The position numbers and the translations under genes were made by a program. From Taeniopygia guttata (taxonomy: Eukaryota; Chordata; Aves; Passeriformes; Estrildidae): a stretch of 64,000 nucleotides of DNA. A model generated the notes under the pieces. It searched no databases. It was not told the origin of the DNA and saw nothing but the letters and a program-made list of their open reading frames with translations. Shown one piece after another: positions 61,001 through 64,000 of the stretch; position 1 is the stretch's first letter, and each line of letters begins with the position of its first letter. The stretch is from NCBI RefSeq assembly GCF_048771995.1, contig NC_133024.1, forward strand, positions 43,004,001 through 43,068,000, written 5' to 3'.

Positions 61001-61603
61001 TCAGGACAGTCACAGTATTCATGATAAACTGGTTCTGTGGAAAACAAAGCACCCAGAGCCTGTATTTGTGATTCTACAGCACACACAATTTATACATTAC
61101 AGTGGCTTGGCATTTTTATACCATGTTTTCTAAAGTTTTCCTGGGCAATCATCCTTCCTATAATTTCTGGAATTCTGCAGTATAACTGAGAAAACAGCAA
61201 CATTCTTCTCTTTTCAGAAATACAAGACTTTGTATTACCTGGGTGAAATTATTCTGCTAAATGAAGCTCCATTTCTGTGAACCTGCCAAGCACATGGAGA
61301 TTCAGAACTGTTTGAGCTGTCCACAGCTACCACAGCCCAGGTATTGCAGTTTCAAATACATCCTAATTCAGAACTTTGACACGTTATATCAAAAAATACC
61401 CTTACCTTTCAAAATATAAGGTGACTGAGCCACATGCTGATCACCATAAAATATCTCAATTTTTAAGCCTTTTGTGACACTTCCATACATTCGATACCGC
61501 ATAAGGAATGTACCATCATTTCTATCCAAAGGCCGAGGGGTGTAAATTCTGGTTACTTCTTTTGGAGAAAGTGCTTTAATTACCACTTTGAACTGTGTTC
61601 TTC
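54959..61603 (-). CDS. POGLUT3: Protein O-glucosyltransferase 3 (KDELC2), exons 2-8, 5' partial
   Basis: ER-lumenal GT90 enzyme that transfers glucose from UDP-glucose to serine in EGF-like repeats of Notch and of fibrillin/LTBP-type matrix proteins. Exons on the minus strand in coding order: 61603-61406, 61034-60748, 59995-59779, 58429-58233, 57261-57067, 56041-55937, 55084-54959. All have AG acceptors; donors are GT; the frame stays open for 1,325 nt. A filamin-type immunoglobulin domain (exon 2) is followed by the CAP10 glucosyltransferase domain (exons 3-7) and a C-terminal REDL, a KDEL-like retrieval signal (human REEL as recalled). Conserved blocks include [34 protein letters not shown] and [12 protein letters not shown]. 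The signal-peptide exon 1 is not found before the right edge, so intron 1 exceeds 2.4 kb. POGLUT2 is the close paralog; synteny next to ATM decides for POGLUT3. Confidence 0.95.
55937..56041 (-). CDS. POGLUT3: POGLUT3 exon 7
   Basis: 105 bp, phase 0, too short for a long open frame on its own. Encodes [20 protein letters not shown] and [15 protein letters not shown]. Acceptor ttttccag, donor gtgact. Confidence 0.94.
57067..57261 (-). CDS. POGLUT3: POGLUT3 exon 6
   Basis: 195 bp, phase 0. Encodes [37 protein letters not shown] and [20 protein letters not shown]; the nucleotide-sugar-binding half of CAP10. Acceptor actgtag, donor gtaagc. Confidence 0.95.
58233..58429 (-). CDS. POGLUT3: POGLUT3 exon 5
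   Basis: 197 bp. Encodes [36 protein letters not shown] and [14 protein letters not shown]. The FRGRDSRE block is a hallmark of GT90 enzymes. Acceptor ctcatag, donor gtagca. Confidence 0.95.
59779..59995 (-). CDS. POGLUT3: POGLUT3 exon 4
   Basis: 217 bp. Encodes [40 protein letters not shown] and [13 protein letters not shown]; conserved CAP10 core. Acceptor gtttag, donor gtgaat. Confidence 0.95.
60362..60725 (+). mobile_element. CR1 LINE, ORF2 end and 3' UTR
   Basis: Sense on the plus strand, hence antisense within POGLUT3 intron 3. The frame at 60363-60620 reads [35 protein letters not shown] and WNRLPRQAV, the last part of CR1 ORF2. It ends in the conserved 3' UTR (CTCCAACCACTCTGTGGTTC). 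5'-truncated, moderately diverged. Confidence 0.93.
60748..61034 (-). CDS. POGLUT3: POGLUT3 exon 3
   Basis: 287 bp. Encodes [20 protein letters not shown], then [20 protein letters not shown] and [19 protein letters not shown]; start of the CAP10 domain. Acceptor tccacag, donor gtatcg. A CR1 copy ends about 25 bases past the donor. Confidence 0.95.
61035..61405 (-). other. POGLUT3: POGLUT3 intron 2
   Basis: 371 bases, no recognisable content. Confidence 0.8.
61406..61603 (-). CDS. POGLUT3: POGLUT3 exon 2, filamin-like domain
   Basis: 198 bp. Encodes [37 protein letters not shown] and [10 protein letters not shown]. The filamin-type Ig fold is typical of the KDELC proteins. Acceptor ttgccag (two bases complete a Gly codon from exon 1), donor gtaagg. 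Confidence 0.95.
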
Positions 61604-64000
61604 CTGGCAAGAGGAAAATAAAACCAGACAAAACCACTTTAAGCTATTAGAATTACATCTAGTAAATAAAGGTAATGAGAAAACTCCACTGAATTAAGAC
61701 CATTAAATTTAATTTATTTTTCACTACAATTTTTTAATTATACCAAGTTGGTAAAAACTAGTTTCCAGTGATGAAATATCATCCTACCAAATATTCTTAG
61801 TCATTGCACACCTCTAAATGGAAAACCTACAGGTGTAGATAAAAGGTTAAATATTTGATTACAAGACAGAAGGAAAGGCTAACAGTATTTTGAAGGTAAG
61901 ATTAAGTTTTATTCTAAGCTTTCAAGTTAGTGCTCTGAGGAACAATAACTTCCTCTAGAGTAAGAAAGACAGGAAACCAAGTAAAAGTAACAGGAGAAAA
62001 GAATACTTGCCAGCTTGTGGAAAGGCAGTTGCAGCATGCAGGAGTCACATACAAATTGTTCAGCTTTGGGCTGCTGCTGACTGTCTTGCACATTTAAAGT
62101 CCCAGCTACTGAAAAGCAGGGATAAGAGAATGATAGTAGAGATGCTCCCTGGACATCTGTCTGACCTGTGCTTAAAGACCACCAGCATTTCATCATTAAT
62201 GCACCAAGACATGGAATAATTTATGGACAATATGAGTATGCATTAACATAAATCTGTTATAGTCCTTAGTTCTACCACAAGTGGTCATTGTCAACCTTAT
62301 TAATAAAAAAAAAAGGAGTAGGACAGTCTAAGCATTGTGAACCAAACAAATACAAATGAGTGCTACCAACAAGTAGTATACAGAAATAAGTGAAACTGAA
62401 AAATCCAGATAAAATCAAGATTTTACTAAAATCTGAATATGTCCCAAAAGCACTAAATGGCTGAGATGTCAAAGGTAACTCTATACTTTGCATCCACAGA
62501 TAAATTCACTCATGTGGTAAGTACCAGTCTTTTAATGATTAATCATGTCTTCCTTAGATCACTGGGTCTTGAAATTGGATTCAATTCAAATACTGTGCAA
62601 AAATATTCAGATTAAATTACTCTCCTGAAAGAATGAACATTTCTGCCTCTAAAGGTCACTGCAAGTCACAACCACCATTTTAAACTAGCTTCAAAGTAGC
62701 TGACTTTAACCAAGTACCCTGCCCCTAGGATTATCACCTAGTATTATTTGGATGAAGAAGTATTCACATCCAGAGTATCTCATGAAGTTCACAAAGAAAA
62801 CTGTTTCCTGCTGGTATCACGTCATTGTCTCCTTGTATCCATTCTATATTAAACAGCATTTTTACTGGGTATAGTGATTTCCACTGAAGAAAAGTTTTCA
62901 GCTGTCATAAAAATGAGTGAATATTGTGAAATCAGAAGTCAAACATTACTGAAGTTTATATCCTTGTCCTCACCTACAGGAAGTAACTAAGTGGGTCTTT
63001 TCCCCTGCTACTTATATGTGTCCTGCTCTAGACATGATGAGTCCTTGATCTACCCAAAGGATATGTTAGGTTTAGTTGGTGGCACTTTAGACATAGGAAT
63101 CATTTGATAAGGGAAGTGACTGACAACAAAGCTCTCTGGGAAAAAGCTATCTCCACTGAAAGTGAAGAGGAAGCAAAAGAGACTGAGTATCTCGTGTTAG
63201 TACAAATAATTCACTGGAGGAAACAGACTTCTTCTTTCTAATTTACAACATTCATTGTGTAATGGGGCCAAGGCCTCTACTGTATACTTAATCATAACTG
63301 CTTTTTGCTGATTTTTATTTTTTATTTGGAAGAAGTTACCATGGTACTTTCACTCATGTTTTCTTGTTTCTCTCTATCCAAAGAAATTACAAAAGAAAAA
63401 TGTGTCCTTGTTGAATCAGCACCGCTAGTACTTCTCTGTTACCCTGAAAACATGTCCGGGACAGCATTTTAAGTACAAAATAATTTCCCAGTACTGAAGA
63501 GAGACTAAAATATAGACACAGACAAAATGGGATACTTTAAGAAATCCAGATAATCCACGTGCTTTACGCATTTTTTCCCCCTGTGCAGCTTGCAAAAGAG
63601 GTTCACCACACATGGGGGAACAAGTGACAAAATGGAGGGAAAGGGAAAAAGTAACAAGATACTGAATTTAGGCAAACTGCTAGACAAGAACAAAAAAAAA
63701 CTAGTCACCCTATTTCTGACATGTATGCTGAAGAGAAATTAAATTTCTGAAGATTTTTTTGATTCAACTGTTTTACTGGAATTGTTGCTGGTTACTTTCA
63801 CAGATGAAAATCACAAAAACGATGGACTCACTACAGAGACACAGAAATTATTAGCCTATACTTTCAGAGTCGGATGCAAGAGCATATATCCAGTAACAGA
63901 TACAGGTCTTGTGTGTGACCATCACAAAAGCCCAGGGATCATGGTAACCAAAGACCCAAAGAGAGGTCCTGCAGTGCCCAGGTATGGAGGTGAGTGAACT
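61604..64000 (-). other. POGLUT3: POGLUT3 intron 1 (part)
   Basis: About 2.4 kb of unique AT-rich sequence reaching the right edge. I searched by eye for a minus-strand signal-peptide exon and for a G+C-rich promoter island and saw neither, so exon 1 and the promoter should lie outside. Confidence 0.65.

Noticed and set aside
61604..64000. POGLUT3 exon 1 within the window
   Set aside because: No minus-strand signal peptide, G+C-rich block or matching phase-1 donor was seen.

Overview
The window is vertebrate nuclear DNA, almost certainly from a bird. It is AT-rich, with single-copy genes split into short exons by introns of 78 bases to about 2.5 kb. It carries several 3'-truncated CR1 LINE copies with the typical avian 3' end, plus one solo retroviral LTR. 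No bacterial, plasmid, CRISPR or phage feature is present. I cannot name the species.

Region 1 (1 to about 37,770, plus strand) is the 3' half of ATM, the DNA-double-strand-break checkpoint kinase. I place 35 consecutive exons, matching human exons 29-63, with GT/AG borders at every internal junction. They join into one open frame of 1,650 codons plus stop, covering the end of the HEAT-repeat spiral, the FAT domain, the PI3K-like kinase domain and the C-terminal FATC. Thirty-two of the 35 exon lengths equal the human lengths as I remember them. Exon 37 is 9 bases shorter, exon 40 is 21 longer and exon 48 is 6 longer, all in frame. The gene is therefore intact here; its 5' half lies off the left edge.

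Region 2 (about 37,830-54,958) is a 17 kb interval with no confident gene. In mammals C11orf65 (MFI) occupies this position on the minus strand. I see only two weak candidate exons for it, so an ortholog is either highly diverged, decayed or absent. The interval also holds CR1 fragments, A/T tracts and a tandem duplication with a 22-bp perfect palindrome.

Region 3 (54,959 to the right edge, minus strand) is POGLUT3 (KDELC2), an ER-lumenal protein O-glucosyltransferase. Seven exons, from the filamin-like domain to the C-terminal REDL retention signal, are intact. The signal-peptide exon is not in the window. ATM and POGLUT3 are convergent and share no evident pathway; they are linked only by conserved synteny.

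Nothing looks like an undescribed system. The most useful observations are a splice-site shift that adds seven residues next to the ATM autophosphorylation site, two tandem splice acceptors, transposon insertions close to exon borders, and the missing or unrecognisable C11orf65.
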